A DNA stretch of 64,000 bases from Megalobrama amblycephala (lineage: Eukaryota; Chordata; Actinopteri; Cypriniformes; Xenocyprididae): NCBI RefSeq assembly GCF_018812025.1, contig NC_063057.1, positions 16,547,963-16,611,962 on the forward strand, read 5' to 3'. Position 1 is the first letter of the stretch; each line of letters begins with the position of its first letter. The position numbers and the translations under genes are program-made. The notes below the pieces were generated by a model that worked only from the letters and a program-made list of their open reading frames with translations, was not told the origin of the DNA and made no database searches. Below are positions 23,206-35,340 of the stretch, one piece after another.

Positions 23206-24853
23206 CCGTCTTCCGGGGCTTTTTGGGGGCCTTAACATGCTCAAAAACTCTTGAAAATTGGCACACACATTGGAATCCGCGGCCATTAGGACGCCGGAGA
23301 GGCTGGTACCCGGGCGTGGCAGGGGGGCTCGACAGCGCCCCTTGAAAAAAGTCTGAAAATTTGGTCCATATATTAAACACGCTTGCACGTATTAGTATGA
23401 AACTCAGTACACATATAGACCTCATCGGGCCGAACAACTTTCGTGCTCTAAGTTAAACACCACGCCAACAGGAAGTCAGCTATTAAGGGTTGTTTGAAAA
23501 AACGCATGCTCTGGAATTTGATATACTCCTCCTAGACGATTAATCCGATCGCCACCAAACTCGGTCAGCATGAAGTCAAGACACTGATGATTAAAAATTG
23601 CCAGGGGATTTTTGATATCTCGAACGGTTTGGCCGTGGCGAGGCAACGAATTTATGGCGAGAAAAAGGAAACAGGAAATGTGTTATAACGTCTGCATACA
23701 TATATTGATCTTTATGAAACTTCACGAGTGTGTTCGTTATAGGAGTCTGATCACATGGATGTGACTATTGTGAGTCAAAGTTATAGCGCCACCAACTGGC
23801 AGCAGGAAGTGTATCACTTTTTGAAATGTTTTGAGATCACCCTCTTATTTTTACCTGATTTGCTTCAAACTTCATCAGTGTAATGTCAATACACAGCAGA
23901 TGTAGACCTATGACAGGATTTTTGATATTTGAAATATTGTTGCCATGGCAACAGGTCAAACTGTAATAATATTCTTGAGTGTTTTTGAGGCTCTTAACAT
24001 GCTTCAAATTGCATGAAACTCGACACACACATCAATATTGTCAACCAGTAGACATGGACAAAGCCATAGAAATGGGCGTGGTGGAGGGGCTCAGTAGCGC
24101 CACCTTTTGACAAAAGTGGGGGGTTAGTTTTTCCTACAATCACCAAACTCGGTACACATATTGTTCTCATCAAGCCGGACAATTTTCTAATTTACATTCA
24201 TTAGCTCCGACCAACAGGAAGTCAGCTATTTTGGTTTGAATGTTAATTTTTTGAAAAAACAGGCTATGAATTTTATACTACTGCTCCTACAGGGTTTATC
24301 CAATTTACACCAAACTTTTTTTAACTTGTTGCTAACACATTGAAGTTGTTTAATTGCAAACGGATTTTGGATATCTCAAACGGTTTGGCCGTGGCGAGGC
24401 AACGAATTTATGGCAAGAAAAGGGAAACAAAGTGTTATAACTTCTGCATACATTAATTGATTTTGATGAAACTTCGGCTTAGTCTTCGTTGTACAAGGCT
24501 GATCACATGGATGTGACTATTGTGATTCAAAGTAATAGCGCCACCAACTGGAAGCAGAAAATGTGTCACTTTCAGCATACATTGAGATCACCCTCTTATT
24601 TTTACCTGATTTGCTTCAAAATTCATCAGAATAATGTTAAAACTTGGCACATGTAATCCTTTGAAAATGGGCAGGGAGGAGGGGCTCTATAGTGGCACCT
24701 TGTAGTGCAGTAAATGTGGAGTGAATTTGACATAGTCCTTTGATGTTTAACCGTTTTAAGTGCCTATTGCCCGCTGTGCACAGTTGCCCTGAAGCCACCG
24801 GGGTGGCGGTGCCACCGGGCTTGGGCCCGCCATCGCTGCTCGCAGCTATATTT
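23119..24853. repeat. Long tandem repeat array, unit C (with leader)
   Basis: It begins with one 55-bp leader. The anchor CCGTCTTCCGG is at 23206, giving a period of 1736, the extra length being the leader. It ends at the same GCAGCTATATTT boundary as A and B. Near-identity with both earlier units points to a recent duplication or to an assembly artefact. Confidence 0.85.
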
Positions 24854-27800
24854 TTGGTTTGTTTTCCTGGAAAAGTAAGACAGCTTTAATACATACTTCT
24901 GTTAAAAGATGGCATATTATAGGTGTACAGAGATGACCTCAGTGCTACCAGACATGGACCAAAAGCCAGTTTTGATTCTATGGGCTCTTAATGTGACTGT
25001 AGTCGGGACCCTGTGTGATTCAGACGATTATCTCCCAAAGAAAACAGTGACTTGACAGATTTTTTGCCAAACAAAAGGCTTTGTGTCAGTTCCAGCGCTG
25101 TTACCGTAAACCTAATTGGTTTTGTTCATTGCAATATGTATTTATTTTCTATTCAGATAAAATGCTACAGAATTTCATGTCAACTGTTTTGTCTTTTTGG
25201 TTTTGATACTGAAGAAATAATTTGATAGGTTAATGCTAATTCATGTTTTAATCACAAACTCATTGGCACACTCACTCAGACTCGCACGTAACCACATGCC
25301 ACATGCTTTTAGAGTCTGTGTGTGTGATAATGAGGATTTGAGATCCAGCTCTGACCTTTTGTTTTCACTTACTGGTAGTCCATTTGGCCCCTTCATGCTC
25401 TCAGACACTGTCAGTTTGATCACACATTAATTCACGCTACATTGAGATCCAGTAATGTGTAAGAGATGGAATCAATGGATGTGATACACTCTTGGATCTG
25501 AAATACAGAACGTTGTGTGTGTTTGCACACACATACTGTGTCTGCTACATGGACATACAAATGCTACCGATGAAACATAAAACAAATTAAATAATGTGTC
25601 TCATGATCTTAAACATTTTGATTTGTGCACAAATTTTTGTAGTTGGTTTTGTAGACAAATGTGCCTAAATATTAATTTATTTACAAAACTTTATTCTTAA
25701 ATGGATGAGCTAAAGGAAAAGGATCCAACATTAAGCACCTCGTGATTTTATTTTTTTGAAATGTATTTAATCAAAACTTTTTTTTAGCTGATTTTTTGGT
25801 CACTACAAAATTCTCATGCATGCTTTTTTCATTTCAGTTGTTTCATAGTTTATTCTATTATCCTTAAATATGGAAACGTTTATGCACATGTTCAACTCTG
25901 ACTGACATATGTGCTCTTCCCGTAAACTGACAGTTCATTAAACCTCTGCTTGTTTTTTTGTCTTTTCAATTTTAATGTGACGCATATTCATTTCCTGTCA
26001 TTTTCCCAAATTTACTGTCTGAGGTTAATCCCAGATATCCAATCTGACGGCAGTTCAGGAAACTGACACAGATTCATAAAGGCCTGAGGATTTTAATCGT
26101 CACAGCTTCCTTTGGTCATCATTACTGTGCAAATAAACCGTCAAAGAACATGAGCCAGCAAAAACAGTGGGAAAACCGCAATTTCCTGTATTTAATAGTC
26201 TGTTAGATATTCTTTAATGAGGAGAAATTTTAAAGGTATTCACATAAAATCCACTGGTGCATGTTTCCTCCTCCTTGGGTGTTTTCTACAACAGAAATGA
26301 TCATTATGTCATTGGGGAAAAAATGGTGGAATTGCTCATGAAGATATTAATTTAGGTTTTTCATAAATCATGTGGTCTTGTGGGTCATGTGATATATTTT
26401 TTCTTTAGGATTAAGAGTCTGTTTATGGATTTGCTCAGTCAGCTTGGATACAGTTATCATGACTTGCACTTTGTCCAGGATTTCCATCTGTTTATGATTA
26501 AGTGGCAGACACCGAAAAATATTTCTGCGTATAATTTCCAGATCAGCACTGATCAGGGATACAGCCTGCTTTTGTCCCAACCAAACTTTGCAAAACCATT
26601 CTGCTGGGGGTGGGGGGTGAAGGAGGGTCTTATCTGGAAATCATGTGCTGCATGATGCAAGCAGGATATGTAAAACTCTCCAAATATGGACACCTATGTG
26701 TGCATGGGATTCGGCATGAAGGATGCATCCTGTATTTAACAGCAAAGAATAATCAGAGTGAAACTGGTTTTATTAATTCCAAATGCTGGCTCACAGTATG
26801 ATTACATGTACTGATTTCATCAAGTGTGGTCACCTCCAGCATTTGTAAAATATCACAGCATTGCACTGCTCTAGAGAATCGCCTGAATAGGTCAGCAAAT
26901 ATACAAATTTGCCAAGCTATTTGTTTAGGCAGATTGTCTATTTTTGTGAAGATCAGATCAAATTTTGAAAACAGGAGTTTACACACTTTTTCCTGCAACT
27001 GCATCTTTGATGGATACACCAGACTTATTCATGGGTATATTGTACTTTTTTCTGCACATAATAGAACTGAGATTGCAGAGCTATGAAAAGTGCTATAAGA
27101 AGTAAATTGTAATCAATTAAATAGAACCTGAAGCAAAGTCAAATCTCTACCAACTCTTAGATCAAACTATATATTTATTTTTAACTTTTTTCTTTGATTA
27201 TTCAAGCAAAAAAGTTTAGTGTATTTCATCCATTTGGCTCACTTTAAAAACACTTTTTGTTGGGCAAAACCTCACTGTTTGATGAGAAGAGAAATTATTA
27301 TAACTTAAAGGATAAAAAATGACCAGTAAGCTCTCCCTTAGTCTCAATTATTGCGGTCCGTTTCTGTTGAAATGAAAATGTGAGCGCACTGCTCAATTTG
27401 ACCTGTAGGAGGTTTCACTGAGTCAGGTTTCAAATACGAGAGAGAAACCAGAAGATCAGGGTAAATACAAATGAGTCAAGAGAGTGGGAGGGAATAGTAG
27501 AACAGAGAGAAAGGATATTCCCTCATAAAAAAGAAAATGTAGATTGAATTGTCCAATATGAACTAAATGTTTCTCCATTTTTGTTCATAAGAAGGGCAGG
27601 ATATAAGACAGTTATGAGTGTCTACCTGCACCCTTTGCATCACATTTATTCATTCAGCAGATGCTTTCATCCCAATCAACTTACAAATAAGCAATACAAC
27701 AACAAAATGACAGTTTGATCATCGTTTGACCAGAAAACGCAGGTTGTGTGTCCTGTTTTTGTGCTCTAATTGTGGAGATTGGCATCCTGGGCTTGTTGGA

Positions 27801-28326
27801 TTCTGCTAGCTTGTGTTGTTTAAGCACACATAGTCATGGTGATTTATTTCTAACGAGAACCGGTATTATAACAAAACATTTCATTTCAGAATTTTTCTTG
27901 TAAATACCTAAAAGTGTACTTGACACTGTGAGGTCCACGCAGCTAGAGAGAGATAAGAATGCAGGAAAGATTCACACAACACCGAAATACACCAAACATC
28001 AATGTTTTAAATACAACTTTTGGTTACATTTAAAACAAAATACTATTATTAAAGAATAATTCAATAACTGATTAAGATAAAACCTTTATTAGCAAATTTA
28101 AAACTTCTAACAATGTCTACAGTAGTGACTTCCGTTACAACATGGAAACCCAAAAAGTGGTTCCACAACAGTACATCCTATGCTGATGACATCGGCGGAG
28201 CACTGGTCCATTTCCCAAGGCTAAATGGTGACACAAATTGTGTGCCATGTTTTTGGATCATAATTCAAAAGGACTAACCCCGTCTCCAATATGAGGGTCA
28301 CATTGTCTTTAGAAAGGATTATGCGT

Positions 28327-28367
<41 letters not shown>

Positions 28368-29213
28368 CAGGAAATACTGTAAAAAGATTACATTCTCTAA
28401 ATTTTCAATTTGATGTAATGTCAGAAATCTTGTCTTTATGAGTTTACAGGTTTCTCTGACTCCACTCTCCTGCTAATCAGAGATTTGATACATATATTTA
28501 TTAAATCTTAATTTGGATGAACCTTATTTAAACAGACTGTCAAGCATATGGTCTCCCTTTTTGTAAAAAGCATGATTTCCCAGAGAAGAACGGAGACAAC
28601 GGAAAGGCCTGCGGACAGTAGAGTCACATGACCAAAGCACTCAGTTGGTGTCCGGTAAATGGGCAGGAAGTTATGGGGATAAATGCTCTTGGCGAAAAAG
28701 CACAATAGCAAGATGCCCATGGACCTGGCTGAATACCCAACTGTCATATCTTACGGCTGTCATAGGCACCAAAAGAGAGGCTGGTTGCCATTCATATAAG
28801 GTCTTTATGACCCATTTAAGCTTTTTCTTCTCTGCGTTTCTTGTCTTTTCAGTACTTTTCTATATTGTATTATATAATACATTATATGAATGACAGTCAT
28901 TTTTTAATAGAATATATAGGATGATTTATAAAACAGAATCAAATTGTAAAGGAAGGAGAAAGGTAATGGATTATGTGATTACTGTTTCTCCATCCATAGA
29001 ACAGAAATGTTAAAATGAACATAGCACTTTTATTAATCTTCTCAAAGGTTTTATAGGCTTTTTTTTTTTAACATAGATGCACAAACAGTAAATTGCAACT
29101 GAAAAACTGTGATATACTGTATATATTAATGTACTGTTTCATGTTTAAGAATCTAGTGCAGTATTGATCAATATTGATGAAATGGTCCATTTTATTACAC
29201 TTTTTGAGAAAAA
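24854..29213. other. Intergenic region between the array and mir-129
   Basis: No gene is supported. Several less AT-rich, non-repeat blocks (about 24990-25130, 26030-26160, 28560-28770) look like possible conserved noncoding sequence but cannot be confirmed by eye. At 27640-27690 there is a fragment of a common fish repeat (TTCAGCAGATGCTTTCATCC). A TA microsatellite is at 28330-28363. Confidence 0.5.
28330..28363. repeat. (TA)n microsatellite
   Basis: About 16 TA repeats without interruption. Confidence 0.95.
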
Positions 29214-29531
29214 GGTCCCACTTTATATTAGGTGGCCTTAACTACTATGTACTTACATTTAAATTAATCATTTGATACAATGCACTTATTGTGTACATAT
29301 ATGTTTTTAGATTGTACTTATATAAAAAATAAAATAAAAAATACCTGCATGTAAATACATCTGTAATTACATTTATAACTACACTGTTGACCCATTCCTT
29401 ACGCCTTAACCCACCCTTAAGCCTACCCATACCACCAAACCACAATATATACAATATGAACACTATAAGTATTTTACTTTTTTTTGATGAAAGTACATAG
29501 TACTTAAGGCCACCTTATATAAAGTGGGACC
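29214..29531. mobile_element. MITE with about 40-bp inverted ends
   Basis: The left end GGTCCCACTTTATATTAGGT and the mirrored right end match over about 40 bp with only a few mismatches (right end ACCTTATATAAAGTGGGACC in plus-strand order). The interior is AT-rich and noncoding. It lies about 520 bp from the mir-129 3' arm. Confidence 0.85.
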
Positions 29532-30052
29532 AAAAAAAAAAAAAGGCCTCATTTAATTTTAACTGATTTCTTACATCTTTCAATTACTATACATTAATAT
29601 AATCTAATTTAGCAGTATCAATTACTCTGACCAACAAGTAAAAGTTAAGATATGGTTGTTTGGTTGCTAAATGCATCACAGTTCATGTTGTGCGTCACAT
29701 TTGTGGCGAGGGCCGTGCCTTAATTTCTGGTTCTGTTTCAGTTCTCCTTCACCTACTGTGTTTTTAGTTAATTTGAGACAGGATTTTTGTTTATTTTAGA
29801 TAGGAAGACAAATTATTATATTAAAACGTACAAAATGTGTTGCTGAATCTATGCAAAATACTGTACCATGATGTTTATGGCTGTTTTAGAAATCCTTAAG
29901 GTTAATTTGCTATTAAATGTGGATCACCAAACAACAAGAAGAACAACAAAACTATGCTATGCAAAAAAAGGGCAGATTTTTTTTCAGTAGTCTGGGATTT
30001 GATGGAAATTTTGAGAGCTTGATATATCTGTTAAGATGATGTGGTCCTCTGC

Positions 30053-30123
30053 AGATACTTTTTGGGGTAAGGGCTTCCTGGCTACTCGTTCAAGGAACAG
30101 CAAGCCCAGACCGCAAAAAGACC
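30053..30123 (-). ncRNA. mir129: miR-129 precursor hairpin
   Basis: On the minus strand the 5' arm product (30120-30100) begins CTTTTTGCGGTCTGGG and the 3' arm product (30076-30055) begins AAGCCCTTACCCCAAAAAG. Both match the conserved vertebrate miR-129-5p and miR-129-1-3p as I know them. The 23-base stretch between them gives a hairpin of about 70 nt. miR-129 is a brain-enriched microRNA. It lies 19 kb upstream of leptin-B in the same orientation, as MIR129-1 does relative to LEP in human. An overlapping plus-strand frame is a shadow. Confidence 0.96.
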
Positions 30124-30265
30124 TGAAAAGGACAAGACAGGGACCTGGATATCAGCTTCGTATATCTGAACAGAGAAAAGGAGAGAGGGAAAGGGAGGGA
30201 GAGAGAATGAAATGTGAATGTCAGCCTTCTTTCATTAAGAAAATATGTCTTAAAAACAACAATGA

Positions 30266-30290
30266 ACACACACACACACACACACACACA
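30266..30290. repeat. (AC)n microsatellite near mir-129
   Basis: Twelve AC repeats, about 145 bases upstream of the mir-129 hairpin on its own strand (GT in the transcript). Confidence 0.95.
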
Positions 30291-31109
30291 TTTATCTGTC
30301 TATATCAGGATAGGCTACCAATTTGAAACATTAAAGGCTTTAATTGAAACTACTACAATTACACAATGTAAATGATGAAACTACACAGAATGAGCGTCAT
30401 TACTTGTCAGTTTCTTGCGCTCTTTGATTGTGCTCTAAATTGCCAACAATTTTTGTTTCTGTGGGTCGGTTGTTGCGTTTATGACGTGCAGCCCAAACTT
30501 CACGCGTCAGTCCACTTAAAACAACTACGCACCTCGTTCTCGCGCATAGTGTAAGAAACCAATTCCTGCAGCCCATATTCATCACTGTCATTTTTTCCCA
30601 TTTGCGCAAGTTCAAATAAAGCAAAGTGCACCCGAGACCGTCAGGTAACGAATTTGAAACGCCATTTAATCCGATCCTTTGTAGCATCTCAGCATTGTAT
30701 TCTGCGTCTTATTTGTTACCGGGCCAAAGATGGTTGGGGTCCAGCGGAGTAGATGACGTAGGCACCCGTTAGGCTTACCTCACTAAATGCGTCATATGTG
30801 TAAAAGTGTCGCCCTCCCATGCGCGCTCTCCTCCCTTTTCTGATTGCGCCTCTGCCACAATTCCTTTTAACGACTTTAGCGGGGTTTTTTTTTGTCTCCC
30901 ATATCAACCACCCCATATCTAATGGGCCTTTATCCAAGACTTAAAATCATTTTAACCCGGGTTTGTCTACATGTCCACATAGTATATCGTGTCTTGTGTG
31001 TAAATGACCATCAATGACCAGAGATGAAACACTACATACGTGCATATGGCGAAACGCAAAGCAAACGTTGTGTATTCGGGTTGATTGAAGGAGGCGTGTT
31101 AATTAAACG

Positions 31110-31130
31110 GGTGCTGTCCGTTGTGCTGAA
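31110..31130 (-). promoter_or_regulatory. REST/NRSF (RE1) site 1
   Basis: The minus strand reads TTCAGCACAACGGACAGCAC plus one C. It matches the 21-bp RE1 consensus in both half-sites (TTCAGCAC and GGACAGC) at canonical spacing. It lies about 990 bases upstream of mir-129. Confidence 0.8.
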
Positions 31131-31133
31131 CGG

Positions 31134-31154
31134 GCTGCTGTCCACGGTGCTGAA
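31134..31154 (-). promoter_or_regulatory. REST/NRSF (RE1) site 2
   Basis: The minus strand reads TTCAGCACCGTGGACAGCAG plus one C, a near-perfect RE1 with the full left half-site TTCAGCACC and the right half-site GGACAGC. It is in the same orientation as site 1 with a 3-bp gap (24-bp period). Confidence 0.85.
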
Positions 31155-31912
31155 ACCCACCCGCCGCGGTGAACGCCCTGTGCTGCACACACCCACAGTT
31201 TGTGGAAGAGATGGGGAAAGAAGGGGGTTTCGTCACACCGATGATACAAACAGGTGCTTGTAATCTGGAACATAAAATTGAACTTATTCAAAAATGAAAA
31301 TATTAAAATCACTTTTTTGATTGGCTGTCTCCTTCTTTTTCTTCTGTATATGTATAAGTGTAGTTGTTTTAGGGGTGTGTGCATGTGTGTAATATTCTCT
31401 TTTATTGCAAGGGTGTTTGCTTCCCATGCATGTTTGTAAGAATGGTTACATTTAATCAAGTATGTTGCACAAAATAGGAACGTTTATAATACAATCCTAT
31501 AGTACTTGTTGCTAATGCTTTTGCGCTACCCTAGTCGGGTTGGTGTAGTACTATTCATAAACCGTGTTCGTGTTTATTGAAGTAGATATGACTGTCTAAT
31601 AATTTCAGTTCTATACATGCCACTGGCCCACACCTTTAGCTGTTTATAAAGCATATAAAAGCATTTACGAATCGGACGGTGTGTTTGCGTTGTATTTTCC
31701 CAGGCATACTCGTAGGCGCCTGTTCCACACCACATTCAGTCACGAGTCAGCATTTGAAAAACATAATTAAATAACTGGAAGTAATTTTAGACGATTCCAA
31801 GCAAAAATATGTCAGGACTACAAAATGATGCACATTTCAACAGTTGTAATTGCTCTAAATGGTTTTTAAAAGCGCGTAAAGGGACGCAGGGCGAAGCACG
31901 CGCGTTATAGCT

Positions 31913-31920
31913 TATTTATA
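31913..31920 (-). promoter_or_regulatory. Candidate TATA box for pri-mir-129
   Basis: TATAAATA on the minus strand, followed downstream by a CG-rich stretch (31870-31905, GCACGCGCG...). A start near 31885 would give a primary transcript covering the RE1 pair and the mir-129 hairpin. Inference from position and motif only. Confidence 0.4.
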
Positions 31921-32354
31921 GGCGCTTATAACCCGCTCCACAGAGACCATCTGAAACAGGGTGTTTTCTCCATGTGTTGAGTTTACAGATGCACATGCAT
32001 TAGACTGTCTGTCAAAAGTCAGAAATACATTACTAATGCTTCTACTAAGCCCCATTAAAGGGGACGACACAAGGCAACGCGGTTCCGTGAGCGTTAAAAG
32101 AAAATACATATCAGACTTACCGTGTGAGCGATGCTTCAAGGAAGACGAGATCTTTTTTCTTTTGCTTTTTGTAATAATAATTCCAATAAATTCGAATGTG
32201 CTCCTCTCACATTGATCTTTAATGTTTTCAAATGACACTCTGTTGTGTTTTAGTACATTTTAAACTAATCCATTTTGTCCTTTCCGCGTTTCTGGAAAAT
32301 ACTGCAAAATCTAATGGAAGCGCTCAATTCCTCCAGTCTGCTGTTGACCTGCAT

Positions 32355-32370
32355 TGACGTCATTGCGTCA
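32355..32370. promoter_or_regulatory. CRE pair
   Basis: A perfect palindromic cAMP-response element, TGACGTCA (32355-32362), is followed two bases later by TGCGTCA (32364-32370). They lie in a CG-richer block between mir-129 and the candidate exon at 32559. Confidence 0.6.
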
Positions 32371-32558
32371 TTAGGTTTCCCCTGGAAACACAGGCGTTCC
32401 AAAAATAGTAACACATTAATTCAACTCTGGCTGAGGGTTGGCGCGAGCGACTATTTGTATCAATCCATAATATTCTGATTCGCACCCTCCCCCTACATTG
32501 TCTTCTTCTTTTTATTCTTCTTCCTCCTCTTTTTCTCCTTCCTCCCTTTCTTCTTCAG

Positions 32559-32596
32559 AGCGTTAAAGCTCTCAAGGACGAGTGGCGCGCGAGCAG
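32559..32596 (+). other. Possible 38-base exon
   Basis: A pyrimidine tract of about 55 bases ending in CAG (32500-32558) precedes 38 CG-rich bases that end CAG/GTACG, a good donor. Two of three frames are open. By analogy with human, where LRRC4 lies beyond MIR129-1 and is transcribed away from it, this could be a 5' exon of such a gene; no product is recognisable. Confidence 0.25.
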
Positions 32597-33126
32597 GTAC
32601 GACTTTACGACTATTTTAAGGAGCGGGCAAGGTTACATAAATATCAAAGTGAGGGACAGAGCAGAGGAGAGTGTTCTCTGGTTTGTTTTATTCCCGCCCG
32701 CAATCAAAAAATGGTAGTAAGAGCAGAAACAGCGCCACGAGGACAAAAATAGAAAGTGCCGAGCGCGAGCAGTCATCTGTCTGGAGAGCTCGTGAGTCCT
32801 CGCGTGTTTAGTGGGGAGCTTTGCTAAAGAAAGCGTACAAAACAGAAACAAAGGAAATAGCGGCTCTGTCATAGGTTTTTTAAGTGCTACATGCATATTG
32901 ATCATGTAAGCGCATTTTTTTTTTTCTGCAAAAAACACTTGATTTGGAAATAATTATGATCACCATTACATTCTTCTCCATAGCCTCAATCGATAGGCAG
33001 CCATAAGTCGAACGCAGCCATTCACTCATTCCCTATTCATTCAATCATTGATTCATTCATTCTGCTCCAATGTAACGCATATTTGATGCTATCGATTTGG
33101 ATTCACATAAAATCGGATATAAAATC

Positions 33127-33157
<31 letters not shown>

Positions 33158-34949
33158 ACCGAAACCCAGCAGGCTGCACGTGAGCGCTGTGTGCTGCACC
33201 ACCACGACCGAAGAACGCCAACATCAACCATGTGCTCCTCACGAAGCATTAATTCATTAATGAAATGCATCGGCCACTCCCTTTATGAAATGGTATCCTT
33301 CACTGTGTCTACGTGTTGATGCTGACAGCTAAGCTTATGTCTGTGAGCGTGTTGTATGAATGTGAGGAATCTCCTCACACTCAGGTTCTATAGCTGTGCT
33401 TTAAATGGTACTGATTGGGTTTGGATATTGGGGAAGGAGAACCAAAATGTAATCTATTGATATGATATCTGAGCATAATTATTGTTCAGAGCTTTTCACA
33501 ATACACATTGGTTCAAAGTAGCGTTACAAAAATTTATGATTATATAATGTCTTAATATCTTCATGTTTTGTTGCATTTAGCAGAAAAGATGTAATTGTTG
33601 CATTTAGATCTAGGCTTAATCATGCAGTTGAGATTTGCTCTTCTGTTGTAATCATTACAAATGTTTCCATTTTTTAAAATACACTGTATACTTTGTTTTA
33701 GGCAAAGATGTGTAATTCCTCGTATTCCTTTATATTGTTAAAATTTACATTGGTGCAGAAAACTATGCTGATTACTATAGATTCTAAAGAATTGTATGTG
33801 CTGTTACTCTGCTAACTGATGTATCAGTTTTAATCTTGACAGATTGCAGAGGTTAAAGGAAGATGTTGGAGTACAGTACAAATGCCCCAGAAAATGCTGC
33901 ACATATGCAATCTAATGCAATGGCATTGATACATTTTAATCAAACAAAATGGCATGTTTTAAATATTATTATTTGCACTGTATTTAAGAGGAATTCTTTT
34001 TAGCTGACATCTGTGTACATGCTATTGTGATGTTTTTTGGATTGTTTTTTAATTCTTTTGATTTCTGAATCATGGGTTAAATCCAGATTTCTTTATTAAC
34101 CTAGTACAGTCTCTTTAGCAAGATTTTGCTAAATGACAAATCATGAAGCAAACACATCTTTAATCAGTGAGATTTAAACACATTCTTAACTATTACTGTT
34201 CTGTGATAATAGGGGACTTGCAGTTGCAGTATTGTGCACAGCATATACTGACTTTTTTTAACCTCTGTGTTTGTGTGTGTGTTCTAGATAGACAGATGTA
34301 GACAAAACCTAGTTCAATAATGCTTAATGTATATCACCACCATATACATTCAGGCTGGTAGAGCTGTGGAGTATGTGTGTGTCACCTTTAAATTTTTTTT
34401 AGTTAGAATTATTTTCTTTTTCCATAAAAATCAAACATAGCAGGTCATGAGGGTTTCTCCCTCTTTAGCAGAGGCTCCACTCTATATATGACAGAAGTGT
34501 CAGCAAGCTTCTTCTCTTTTAACTGTTGATGCCATCTACTGGTAAAAGAGAACAACTGCAGATTTAGACAAATGCAAAGGAACTCCCCTCAAAAGAACAT
34601 GTCAGAAACAAACTCTTGTTAATGTGAAGATGAAGGAAGGTCAGACTGAATTACAGTCTTCCTCTAAATCAATTTAAAACGTTTTGATTGAGATTAGTCG
34701 GTAAATTCTGCTCAAGGTTAGTGAATCTGCTTAAAATATCCAAGAATTCGAACCGTTTACATTGAAGGCACTCTAAATAAAGTTTCAGACTATGACAATA
34801 GTTTAATGTAAATATTTTGTATTTAGGTAAGTAAAGATTATATAGTTTGTATATCTGGATAAGAAAAGGACAACAGACACATTTTGACTCTCCCCAACAA
34901 TAGGAAATTTAGTGACTTTAAAATAGTTCTTCCAAAAGCCGAAAATGAT
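32597..34949. other. Intergenic region, no gene seen
   Basis: CG-richer to about 32830, then AT-rich. A 28-base poly-T tract lies at 33127-33154. No coding or RNA gene is recognised. Confidence 0.5.
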
Positions 34950-35340
34950 ATTACTTACGCCATTATTTATCCTCATGTATTTTGAAACCTGTATGACTGA
35001 CCTTCTTCTGTGGAACACAAATCGAGATGTTTAGCAGAATGTCCAAGCTGCTCTTTTCCATAAAGTGAGAGCAAAAGGTGACCACAGCTTTCCTTCAAGA
35101 TTTTCAAGGCCAGATTTTCATTTGATAATGACTGAAAATTCAGTCCTCACTCAAAGTTATTGAACGTTTTGCTATACCTGGGTCCTCATCCACATTCAGT
35201 GTGAAGAAAGCTGCTCAGGAATTCCGCTTAGACATTCCTTTTGTGTTCCACAGATGAAAGAAAGCCATATAGGTTTAGAACAACATGAGTGTGAGTAAAT
35301 GGTGACAGAACATTCATTTTTCATTTAGTAACTATCCCTT
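34950..35340. mobile_element. Foldback MITE, TTAA family (degenerate)
   Basis: The arms CTTCTGTGGAACACAAAT (about 35003) and TTTGTGTTCCACAGATGAAA (about 35240) are mirrored. The outer motif GAGTAAATGGTGACAGAACA and the end AACTATCCCTT match the family intact at 42755-43065. The left outer end is lost. Confidence 0.7.

Noticed and set aside
19685..23437. Repeated lysine- and phenylalanine-rich frames (several at identical spacing)
   Set aside because: They are translations of the poly-T tract and flanking noncoding sequence of the three-unit array.
21712..24028. Identical 63- and 65-codon minus-strand frames in each array unit
   Set aside because: Identity reflects recent duplication of the unit. 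No start context, domain or codon bias supports coding.
19646..24853. CRISPR-like or prophage-like repeat structure
   Set aside because: Units are 1.7 kb and nearly identical with no spacers, and the genome is vertebrate.
30036..30326. 96-codon plus-strand frame over the mir-129 region
   Set aside because: It overlaps the mir-129 hairpin on the opposite strand and an AC microsatellite; it is a shadow.
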